From Spirochaetales bacterium Spiro_09 (lineage in GTDB: Bacteria; Spirochaetota; Spirochaetia; Treponematales; Treponemataceae), in NCBI GenBank assembly GCA_001604385.1, contig LVBK01000050.1, positions 1-50,514 on the forward strand: DNA of 50,514 nucleotides, read 5' to 3'. Each line of letters opens with the position of its first letter. Positions within the stretch are counted from its first letter, which is position 1. The notes under the pieces were generated by a model. It saw only the letters and a program-made list of their open reading frames with translations. It had not been told where the DNA came from and ran no database searches. The translations under genes were made by a program, and so were the position numbers. Shown piece after piece: positions 24,278 to 31,209 of the stretch.

Positions 24278-24324
24278 GGGCGGGGGCTCCGCCCGTCCCC
24301 CGAAGCCGCGCCTCGCAGGCGCGG
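24278..24324. repeat. Paired GC-rich hairpins, REP-like
   Basis: GGGCGG…CCGCCC (24278-24283, 24289-24294) is followed by CCGCGCCT-cgc-AGGCGCGG (24306-24324, perfect 8-bp stem). The twin-hairpin layout just after a stop codon resembles REP or intergenic-repeat elements. Only one copy is in the window. Confidence 0.45.
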
Positions 24325-24398
24325 CGACGCCCCACGTGGTTCTTTCTGCCTCACCCTTCAAGACCGTATTCTTTATACCCATTTCCTCCAAATTCTCC

Positions 24399-24425
24399 TC
24401 AAGTGTTTTCCGTGCTCTCCGATAT
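24399..24425 (+). promoter_or_regulatory. Candidate sigma-28 (FliA) promoter for flaB
   Basis: TCAAGTGT, 11 bases, TCCGATAT matches the flagellar consensus TAAAGTTT-N11-GCCGATAA at 12 of 16 positions with exact spacing. It lies about 170 bp upstream of the flaB start. Confidence 0.55.
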
Positions 24426-24595
24426 TCAGAGTATGCGCGCCTGCTGCAGGGTAACAGGTGACCCGGCAGGGAGCGCGCTCCGTCTTCTGGAAGGAAACGT
24501 CAGAGGATCCGGTACAAAAAAAGTGAACGATCGGCAGGGATGCCGCAGGCGGTATATGAATAAAAGCCGCCGAAAAACGCCAAAGGAGTAGCACA

Positions 24596-25456
24596 ATGAT
24601 CATCAATCACAACCTGAGCGCTATGTTTTCACAAAGATCTGTCGGAGAAACCAACGGATCAAACCAGAAAAACATAGAAAAACTTTCATCCGGCATGCGT
24701 ATCAATCGCGCAGGAGATGATGCCTCCGGGCTCGCAGTATCCGAAAAGATGCGGAGCCAGATCCGCGGTATGAATCAGGCCAATACCAACGCACAGAATG
24801 GTATTTCCTTTATTCAGACAACCGAGGGCTATCTTCAGGAGACACAGGACATTCTGCAGCGCATCCGTGAATTGAGCGTACAGTCCTCGAACGGTATTTA
24901 TACCGCAGAAGACCGCATGCAAATCCAGGTCGAGGTTTCTCAGCTTGTAGCAGAAATCGACCGGGTAGCAAGTCACGCACAGTTTAACGGTATGAATATG
25001 CTTACCGGACGTTTCGCACGGGAAACCGGAGAAAACACAGTGACAGGATCCATGTGGTTCCACATCGGCGCCAACATGGATCAGAGAACCCGAGTATACA
25101 TCGGAACCATGACAGCCATGGCTCTCGGTGTACGCAACATCGGCGATGAAAGCATCATGAGCCTTTCCTCGTCTGACAGCGCTAACCGCGCTATCGGAAC
25201 TCTCGACGAAGCCCTCAAGAAGGTTAACAAGCAGCGTGCGGATCTGGGAGCCTACCAGAATCGCCTCGAGTACACCATGCAGGGACTGGCAGTTGGTTCA
25301 GAAAACCTCCAGGCTGCGGAATCACGCATTCGTGATACCGATATGGCCAAGGAAATGGTTGACTTCACCAAAAACCAGATTCTTACACAGGCCGGTACAG
25401 CCATGCTTGCCCAGGCCAATCAGTCAACTCAGGGTGTCCTGAGCCTGTTGAGGTAA
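24596..25456 (+). CDS. flaB: Periplasmic flagellar filament core protein FlaB
   Basis: A 286-residue flagellin of the spirochaete FlaB type. The N-terminal D0/D1 region begins [14 protein letters not shown] and includes [20 protein letters not shown]; the C-terminal D0 ends [17 protein letters not shown]. There is no variable D2/D3 insert, only about 50 residues between D1 halves ([20 protein letters not shown]), as usual for FlaB. It forms the core of the endoflagellum lying between cell body and outer membrane. A strong Shine-Dalgarno AAAGGAG precedes the start and a perfect terminator follows, so it is monocistronic. No other flagellar structural gene is in the window. Confidence 0.97.
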   Translation: MIINHNLSAMFSQRSVGETNGSNQKNIEKLSSGMRINRAGDDASGLAVSEKMRSQIRGMNQANTNAQNGISFIQTTEGYLQETQDILQRIRELSVQSSNGIYTAEDRMQIQVEVSQLVAEIDRVASHAQFNGMNMLTGRFARETGENTVTGSMWFHIGANMDQRTRVYIGTMTAMALGVRNIGDESIMSLSSSDSANRAIGTLDEALKKVNKQRADLGAYQNRLEYTMQGLAVGSENLQAAESRIRDTDMAKEMVDFTKNQILTQAGTAMLAQANQSTQGVLSLLR

Positions 25457-25479
25457 TTTTTCCGCCACTGGACGGGAAG

Positions 25480-25517
25480 GGGGTTAATTCCTGACTGGGA
25501 ATTAACCCCTTTTTTTG
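25480..25517 (+). terminator. Rho-independent terminator of flaB
   Basis: GGGGTTAATTC and GAATTAACCCC form a perfect 11-bp stem with an 8-base loop, followed by eight T. Confidence 0.95.
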
Positions 25518-25531
25518 GTATAACACTTACA

Positions 25532-26980
25532 ATGCGTACACTGACCGATATTCACAAGCTGCTCCTGAAAGAACAATACCCCAACCTGCATGCGGACAGC
25601 GATCCGGATATCGAACGCTATTTCGAGATGCGGAAAGCCGGCAGGCAGGCCGACGCCCTTAATCTGTATAATTCCGCTTTGCGTACGCGGTATCCCGACG
25701 ACCGGGAACGGGCCCGGCTGCTGGGATATTACCGTTCCCGGGATCCGCGCTATCAACTGATGTTGAGAGAATGCCTTGTACTGCTTGCTGATCGCATGAT
25801 AACCCGCGCAAAACGCATCATCGATATTCTGGTTGCAGACATATTGGTACTGGATATGCGCGATGCGTATTCGGTCATCAAACATGCCGAACGCCTTTTA
25901 TCTCTTCTCGATCCCGACCGGTACGAAGCGGTCTCTTTTTGTGAGCGACACGCGCGTCTTGCGCGCCTCCTGTCCCACCGCGGCGAAGAAATGGAGCGCA
26001 CTGCCGAACTTCTCAGGCTCTATGTCACCGACACCCTGGACTCCGTTCAGGATTTAATAAAACAGCACGAGGAACGCAAGCGCGCGCAAGCTGCCCGACA
26101 ATACGCCCAGGCTCGCAACAGAACAGGCTTTGACCTGTCGCATATTGTTTTCAGCCAGGAAGACGTCAAGCGAATCCGAATACCCGAATCCATTACGCGG
26201 GTTGAAGATATTGTCATTGCATACTGCCTGAAATACTGGAACCATACCTCCGATCCCGCCTTTGAGAAAACAATCGTACTATACGGGAAAAAATACAAAA
26301 CCCGGCATGGCGATATATTTCTTGCAATAAAGAACGGGCGGGATCATGGCTGGAAGGATGAGGAAATACTGAATGCGGTACTCTCGAATGTGGTAACCGG
26401 CTATTACTACAGTATCAGCGGAGACGTATACTTGCAGCGAACTTGGGCAAAATACAAGATGACAATAGCGGACAACAATACGACCATTCAAGGCCAGGTC
26501 GAGGAACCGCAAAGAGCAGTACCACCGCCTTCAAAGAAGACACGGAGAAAGAAAAAATCCGTAGCGAACTCTTTACCGTCACCACAACCCAGGCAAAAGA
26601 CCGGGGAGGCTACCAAAAAAAGGATTCAACAGGCTCCTCGAATTCCCGGGACAAACCAGACGCTGGTGCCAAATTCAATCGCTGATATTATCCGAAAGCA
26701 TACCGGAAAAACCTATACCGTATATAAAGACTTGTTCTTTAAACATATTCGCCCTGCAATCCGCACCGTTCTTTCCACATCCTCCGACAAAAAATCCGGT
26801 TTATTCACCGGGAAGCAAAATGAAGCGGAAGAAATCGTATACGATTTTCTCTATACCCATTATAACAATCCGTACCAAAACTGGGGTGAAAGCGAAGAAC
26901 GCAATAAGCTGGAAGAACTCGGCTACCGGATTATTGATATTGAACCGATCATTACCCGTTGGATTAATGACAATAAGTAA
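25532..26980 (+). CDS. Conserved hypothetical protein, two-part
   Basis: A 482-residue soluble protein with no signal peptide. Residues 1-310 are mostly helical, with a likely coiled coil near 165-195 (DLIKQHEERKRAQAARQYAQAR). Residues about 315-380 are a basic, Pro/Gln-rich linker (PPPSKKTRRKKKS). The last 100 residues form a separate domain (NSIADIIRKHTGKTYTVYKDLFFKHIRPAI … EEIVYDFLYTHYNNPYQNWGESEERNKLEELGYRI). I recognise no family. It lies just after the flaB terminator. TATAAC seven bases before the ATG, and no Shine-Dalgarno sequence, predict a nearly leaderless message. It converges on recR with a 6-bp gap. Confidence 0.75.
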   Translation: MRTLTDIHKLLLKEQYPNLHADSDPDIERYFEMRKAGRQADALNLYNSALRTRYPDDRERARLLGYYRSRDPRYQLMLRECLVLLADRMITRAKRIIDILVADILVLDMRDAYSVIKHAERLLSLLDPDRYEAVSFCERHARLARLLSHRGEEMERTAELLRLYVTDTLDSVQDLIKQHEERKRAQAARQYAQARNRTGFDLSHIVFSQEDVKRIRIPESITRVEDIVIAYCLKYWNHTSDPAFEKTIVLYGKKYKTRHGDIFLAIKNGRDHGWKDEEILNAVLSNVVTGYYYSISGDVYLQRTWAKYKMTIADNNTTIQGQVEEPQRAVPPPSKKTRRKKKSVANSLPSPQPRQKTGEATKKRIQQAPRIPGTNQTLVPNSIADIIRKHTGKTYTVYKDLFFKHIRPAIRTVLSTSSDKKSGLFTGKQNEAEEIVYDFLYTHYNNPYQNWGESEERNKLEELGYRIIDIEPIITRWINDNK

Positions 26981-26986
26981 AGCGCA

Positions 26987-27574
26987 TTAAAATACAGATC
27001 GACCGCGAAAGCTTCTCGAAAGAGTCAGCTTGTCTGCATATTCAAGATCGCCTCCGACAGGCAGACCCGAAGCAAGACGCGTAACCACTACATCGGAATT
27101 TTTCAGTATCCTCTGAATATACAACGCGGTAGTATCTCCCTCGACCGTCGGATTGGTAGCCAAAATAACTTCACGAACGGCATTTTCCTGTATACGCGAA
27201 AGAAGGGAGGAAATACGCAGCTGATCCGGGCCTATCCCGTCCAGGGGGGCAATGACGCCGCCCAATACATGGAATAGACCGGTATACTCACGGACAGCTT
27301 CAATTGTCTGAACATCCTGGGGCTGCTCAACAACGCAGACCAGGGTCTTGTCGCGGGCAGGATCAGAACACACCGGACACACCTCGGTTTCCGTATACGC
27401 ACCACATAAACTGCAAGGATGAATCAGATCATGAATAACAGAAATATCCCGGGCAAGACGATCACATATAGATCGGTCACTTTTTAAAAGATAATGTGCA
27501 ATCCTGGCAGCGCTTTTTTTTCCGATGCCGGGAAGACGGGATAAACTGGAAATAAGATCATCAAGTGCGTTCAT
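26987..27574 (-). CDS. recR: Recombination mediator RecR
   Basis: A 195-residue protein with the RecR domains in order. These are helix-hairpin-helix (LSRLPGIGKKSAARIA), C4 zinc finger (CSLCG…CPVC), Toprim domain (LVCVVEQPQDVQTIE … REVILATNPTVEGDTTALYI) and C-terminal LASGLPVGGDLEYAD. With RecO/RecF it loads RecA at gaps. It overlaps ebfC by 4 bp in the standard dnaX-ebfC-recR operon; recF is also encoded at the right end of the window. Confidence 0.97.
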   Translation of the reverse strand: MNALDDLISSLSRLPGIGKKSAARIAHYLLKSDRSICDRLARDISVIHDLIHPCSLCGAYTETEVCPVCSDPARDKTLVCVVEQPQDVQTIEAVREYTGLFHVLGGVIAPLDGIGPDQLRISSLLSRIQENAVREVILATNPTVEGDTTALYIQRILKNSDVVVTRLASGLPVGGDLEYADKLTLSRSFRGRSVF

Positions 27575-27876
27575 AACGAGGGAAAACCACCCGCGAGCGG
27601 ACCAATACGGGATTGCAGATCATCCTTTATCTTTGAAAAAGCATCTGAATACGCTGCCCTGATCAGATCCTGTAACATGGGAACATCCCGAGGGTCGACC
27701 GCAACAGGATCAATAATGACAGAAAGCATTTCAAACTTTCCGTTAATGGATATTTTCACAATACCGCCCCCTGAAGAACCGGTTGCGACAATTCCTTCCA
27801 TTGTTTCCTGCATTTTACTCATTTGTTCCTGCAGAACTTTTGCATTTTTTAGCATATCAAACGGATTAATATTCAT
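27571..27876 (-). CDS. YbaB/EbfC-family nucleoid-associated protein
   Basis: A 101-residue protein that opens NPFDMLKNAKVLQEQMSKMQETM (N-terminal helix) and continues with VKISINGKFEMLSVIIDP and a C-terminal helix, matching EbfC in length and pattern. It is a dimeric DNA-binding protein. It lies between dnaX (64 bp upstream) and recR (4-bp overlap), its usual place. Confidence 0.95.
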   Translation of the reverse strand: MNINPFDMLKNAKVLQEQMSKMQETMEGIVATGSSGGGIVKISINGKFEMLSVIIDPVAVDPRDVPMLQDLIRAAYSDAFSKIKDDLQSRIGPLAGGFPSL

Positions 27877-27940
27877 CTTTTCCCCTCCGGTATGATCTTG
27901 AAGTGCAGGGTTGACTCACTGATTCCCTTGCATATTCTTT

Positions 27941-29629
27941 CTACAATATCGTTCCCTTGAATAAGCGTTTTATCATGTCAACTTGCGCCGGTATTTCGTC
28001 GGACTCTGTATCAGCCGTTGCAGGACCGGCATTGATCAATCGAACATCCACAGTTTTTTTCTTGCCAAGCAAACGACTGATTTCCGCGGTGATTGCCGCA
28101 GACTCCTGTTTGAGCAGGGTATACACCAGAGGCTTTTCAACACAAAACGAAACAACCTCCTGTTCGTCTTTCCAGTCATATGACTGCGCAAGACCGGTCG
28201 CAAGCATATTCTTTGTTGACTGGAAAAAGGAAACCAGGGCTTCCTTCAATTCGGGAAATGAAACCGTATTTATAACCGAAGACGGAACCTCTGTCGCCAC
28301 CTCGTTTTCTCCGACAGGCGGGTCAGGAGCCTCCAGTTTGGGTTCAACGGATATTTCGGCGCCCAACTTCCGTTTAAATTCTGCAAACGGATTCTCTATA
28401 TGATTTTCCGCTTCCTGTTCGCGGACCGTCACCGGAACAGAAGTTTCCGAGGTGAGGTCCGCTTCAGGAAAAGGGCCAGTAGCGCCCCTTTCAAGCACAA
28501 GCCTGGCCCGGACAAGAGCAGTCTTCATGTCTGCCGAACTGACATAGTCAGTTATCCAGGAAAGACGGGATACTACCAATTCCAGTTCAAACCGGGGATC
28601 CAGCGAGTAACGAATATCCCGGTACAGCTGCAGGACAAGCGCAAGGGCCCGTTCAATCTGGACAGGAGACCACAAGGCAAGAACCTTGGCAGAAAACCGT
28701 TCACTGTTTTGCCCCAAAAGAACTTCCTTTTGAACACCGCTTGAGATCAACAATAAACTCCGAAAATAATCTGCTGTATCAGCGACAAATTGCTCTATTG
28801 AAACACCATTTTGAAGAATTGTATCCAGCTCAATCAGAGCATCTGCAGAACGTTTTTCGGCACAGGCCTCGGCAAGGGGGTTGATCTGGTCAACACCGAC
28901 AAGCCCGAGCTTGTCCCGGATTTTCTCGAAGGTTATATGGCCATCGGAAAATGCCGCTACCTGGTCAAAAAGCGTATAAGCATCACGAACGCTTCCCGTT
29001 GCTTCCCTCGCAATCCAGAACAAAGCCTCATCATCAGCATGTATTCCGCTTTCCCGAGCAGCTTCTGAAAGTACTGTATGCAGCTGCTCGGCTGGTACAA
29101 GCCGAAAATTGAATTGCTGGCAGCGGCTTTTTATCGTTGCCGGAACCTTGTGCAATTCTGTTGTCGCGAAAATAAAAATAACATAGGGCGGAGGTTCCTC
29201 AATGGTCTTGAGCAAGGCATTGAACGCACTTGTTGACAGCATATGAACTTCATCTATGATATAGACCTTGTAACGACAAGCATTCGGAGGAAATTGAACC
29301 TCATCCTTAATCTGCCGTACATCGTTGACACTGGTATTAGATGCACCGTCAATTTCAATAACATCCAGGCTTGAACCCCGGGTTATTTCAGTACAATAAC
29401 TGCACACTCCGCACGGAGTAGTTCCCGGCCCTTGCTCACAGTTCAAAGCCTTGGCCAATATACGTGCCGAACTGGTTTTCCCGCACCCGCGCGGGCCGGA
29501 AAACAAATACGCCGGTGCGATTTTCCCCGCGGCAATGGATTTTTGAAGAGTCGCGACAACAAAATCCTGTCCAACCATATCCTCAAACCGTTGAGGTCGG
29601 CGTCGGGTAGCTGTTACTTCATATGCCAT
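27941..29629 (-). CDS. dnaX: DNA polymerase III subunit gamma/tau
   Basis: A 562-residue clamp-loader ATPase. Residues 1-220 hold the AAA+ core with Walker A GPRGCGKTSSA, a C4 zinc module (CEQGPGTTPCGVCSYC), Walker B VYIIDEVHML and sensor 1 IFATTELHKVP. A lid and collar domain follow, then a variable acidic tail from about residue 370 ending in a tau-like domain. The start MAYEVTATRRRPQRFEDMVGQ at 29629 fits the family. The upstream in-frame ATG at 29698 would run into the divergent GNAT gene's promoter. TATTCT seven bases before the ATG and no Shine-Dalgarno sequence suggest a leaderless message. First gene of dnaX-ebfC-recR. Confidence 0.96.
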   Translation of the reverse strand: MAYEVTATRRRPQRFEDMVGQDFVVATLQKSIAAGKIAPAYLFSGPRGCGKTSSARILAKALNCEQGPGTTPCGVCSYCTEITRGSSLDVIEIDGASNTSVNDVRQIKDEVQFPPNACRYKVYIIDEVHMLSTSAFNALLKTIEEPPPYVIFIFATTELHKVPATIKSRCQQFNFRLVPAEQLHTVLSEAARESGIHADDEALFWIAREATGSVRDAYTLFDQVAAFSDGHITFEKIRDKLGLVGVDQINPLAEACAEKRSADALIELDTILQNGVSIEQFVADTADYFRSLLLISSGVQKEVLLGQNSERFSAKVLALWSPVQIERALALVLQLYRDIRYSLDPRFELELVVSRLSWITDYVSSADMKTALVRARLVLERGATGPFPEADLTSETSVPVTVREQEAENHIENPFAEFKRKLGAEISVEPKLEAPDPPVGENEVATEVPSSVINTVSFPELKEALVSFFQSTKNMLATGLAQSYDWKDEQEVVSFCVEKPLVYTLLKQESAAITAEISRLLGKKKTVDVRLINAGPATADTESDEIPAQVDMIKRLFKGTIL

Positions 29630-29682
29630 AAACCCGAGAATACCACAAAAAAAGCCGAGAGGAAAGTGAATGGCCCACTCAT

Positions 29683-29711
29683 TTGAACGGAGGCTCAAAC
29701 TGTTGTATATT
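29683..29711 (+). promoter_or_regulatory. Strong promoter giving a leaderless GNAT mRNA
   Basis: TTGAAC (29683-29688), 17 bp, TATATT (29706-29711), then six bases and the ATG at 29718. The GGAGG at 29689-29693 lies in the spacer and so cannot serve as a ribosome-binding site on this transcript. Confidence 0.65.
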
Positions 29712-29717
29712 CAGAAT

Positions 29718-30344
29718 ATGTCAATACTAATACGTCCGGCAGTTCAATCTGATATTCCCTATCTGTATGCCATTTGTTTACAAACCGGTGACAGCGGCAA
29801 GGATGCAACTCATGTATACTCGGATCCATTATTGATAGGCCAGTACTACGCCGCACCATATCTGTTCCATGACATTTCCCTGTGTTTCATTGCCCAGGAA
29901 GACAGAATTCCCAAGGGATACATCATCGCTACTGCCAATACCAATACGTTCAATACCTGGTTTGAGGAAAACTGGCTTCCAGAATTACGTCTCAGATACC
30001 CCCGGGAAGAAGCGGACACCAAAACCAGATTGCAGGAAAAGCAGCTGATAATCCGACTTCATGAGAAAGTTGAACCGTATGATCCTGACGAGCATCCCTG
30101 GATATGTGAGTATCCGGCTCATCTTCATATCGACTTGCTTCCTGAAATACAGGGAAAGGGATGCGGAAGGGCCCTGATGGATACACTTCTATCCGCGCTT
30201 GAGCACCGACACTGCGCAGGGCTACATCTTGGTGTGTCGGCAACAAATACAAATGCCATAGCCTTTTACCAAAAACTGGGCTTCTGCACGCTTGAAGAAG
30301 AAAATTGGGGAAGAATAATGGGCAGAAAAATCGGCGGCAGCTGA
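29718..30344 (+). CDS. GNAT-family N-acetyltransferase
   Basis: A 208-residue protein of the Gcn5-related fold. IRPAVQSDIPYLYAICLQTGDSGKDATH opens it, SLCFIAQEDRIPKGYIIATA is the central beta hairpin, and LHIDLLPEIQGKGCGRALMDTLL is the acetyl-CoA motif A (QGKGCGR). NTNAIAFYQKLGF is motif B. The TGDSGKDAT opening is like that of the acetyltransferase domain associated with OGA-type proteins. Substrate is unknown. A TTG at 29703 with GGAGG nine bases up was considered and rejected because the promoter places transcription start downstream of it. Divergent from dnaX. Confidence 0.88.
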   Translation: MSILIRPAVQSDIPYLYAICLQTGDSGKDATHVYSDPLLIGQYYAAPYLFHDISLCFIAQEDRIPKGYIIATANTNTFNTWFEENWLPELRLRYPREEADTKTRLQEKQLIIRLHEKVEPYDPDEHPWICEYPAHLHIDLLPEIQGKGCGRALMDTLLSALEHRHCAGLHLGVSATNTNAIAFYQKLGFCTLEEENWGRIMGRKIGGS

Positions 30345-30353
30345 CACCCGGGT

Positions 30354-30385
30354 AACACCCGCTTAGTCACTGCACCTCGGGTGTT
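30354..30385. terminator. Weak hairpin between convergent genes
   Basis: AACACCCG (30354-30361) and CGGGTGTT (30378-30385) form an 8-bp stem across the gap and the last codons of the CPBP gene. There is no T-tract; function as a shared terminator is a guess. Confidence 0.35.
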
Positions 30386-31176
30386 GAAAAGGTATTTTCC
30401 TGAGACTTTCTCTTATTTACAGTGCCCAGAAGATTGACACCCATAGCCGTGAGCGTGATAGCAACAGACAGAACCAGAATACCGGCAAGCACAGACCCGG
30501 TGCCTCCCATAGTCAGACCGGAAGTTATACCAGATATAAACCGGGTCCGCCAGACAAACAATAAAAGAATATTGTGCAATGCATGTATAAGTATGGCAGG
30601 AAAGAGAGATTCAGAAACCAATACCATATAGGACAAGGCAATCCCGATAATGAAGGTAGTAAGCATACGCGCCGGATGCACATGAAGAACACCAAATAAA
30701 AGTGCCGAGATCACAATAGCAGGCCACTTCGTTGTTATGCGCCTTAATGCGCCCAGTATAAAACCCCGCACAAGCAACTCCTCACCAATAGCAGGAAACA
30801 AACCGACGGAAAATATCAAAATAACAATATTCCCGCTGGACAACAGAGTATTCATCCCGGTCAATTCCCGACCCATATCGGGAAACAACATACCCATCAC
30901 AAAGGCAGCCAGAAGGGTAAAGAGAAAAATCCCTGCCCACAGCACGAAACTGCCCACGAGAGCATGTGGAGAACAAGAATGCAGGGAATACATCTTTTTG
31001 AAAGAAAAACCACGAAACCAGGAATAGACAAAAACCGGAAGAAAGAGACCCAGACTGTAAAGCAGGTCCATGTAAGGAAGAAGGGAAAACAACCTTCCTG
31101 CGTAAAAAATGTATATAAGGCTAACAGCAAACGCAAAAATCACGTCATATATAACCGGTTTGTTTTCTCTTTCCAT
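30367..31176 (-). CDS. CPBP-family intramembrane metalloprotease (CAAX/Abi)
   Basis: A 269-residue protein with seven or eight membrane helices and the four CPBP motifs: GEELLVRG (EExxxR), FGVLHVHP (FxxxH), and HALHN in a later helix. These residues form the Rce1-like glutamate/histidine active site in the membrane. The family includes CAAX-type proteases and bacteriocin-immunity proteins; the substrate here is unknown. TATACT eight bases before the ATG suggests a near-leaderless message. The gene lies 33 bp beyond the end of the c-di-GMP enzyme gene on the same strand. Confidence 0.9.
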   Translation of the reverse strand: MERENKPVIYDVIFAFAVSLIYIFYAGRLFSLLPYMDLLYSLGLFLPVFVYSWFRGFSFKKMYSLHSCSPHALVGSFVLWAGIFLFTLLAAFVMGMLFPDMGRELTGMNTLLSSGNIVILIFSVGLFPAIGEELLVRGFILGALRRITTKWPAIVISALLFGVLHVHPARMLTTFIIGIALSYMVLVSESLFPAILIHALHNILLLFVWRTRFISGITSGLTMGGTGSVLAGILVLSVAITLTAMGVNLLGTVNKRKSQENTFSTPEVQ

Positions 31177-31209
31177 ACTGACGAAGTATACTGGCAGTAT
31201 TTACCCTCG

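Larger units (their letters stand above)
24267..24595. other. Leader region of flaB with GC-rich hairpins
   Basis: This stretch of 329 bp has no gene. Its left part holds two GC-rich inverted repeats (24278-24324). Its middle holds a candidate sigma-28 promoter (24399-24425). The remainder would be a flaB leader of about 165 nt, with an inverted repeat CCTGC…GCAGG (about 24440-24471) and a Shine-Dalgarno AAAGGAG just before the ATG. Confidence 0.6.

Noticed and set aside
29689..29718. GGAGG as ribosome-binding site with TTG 29703 as GNAT start
   Set aside because: GGAGG lies between a good -35 (TTGAAC) and -10 (TATATT), so it would not be in the mRNA. ATG 29718 fits the promoter and the family.
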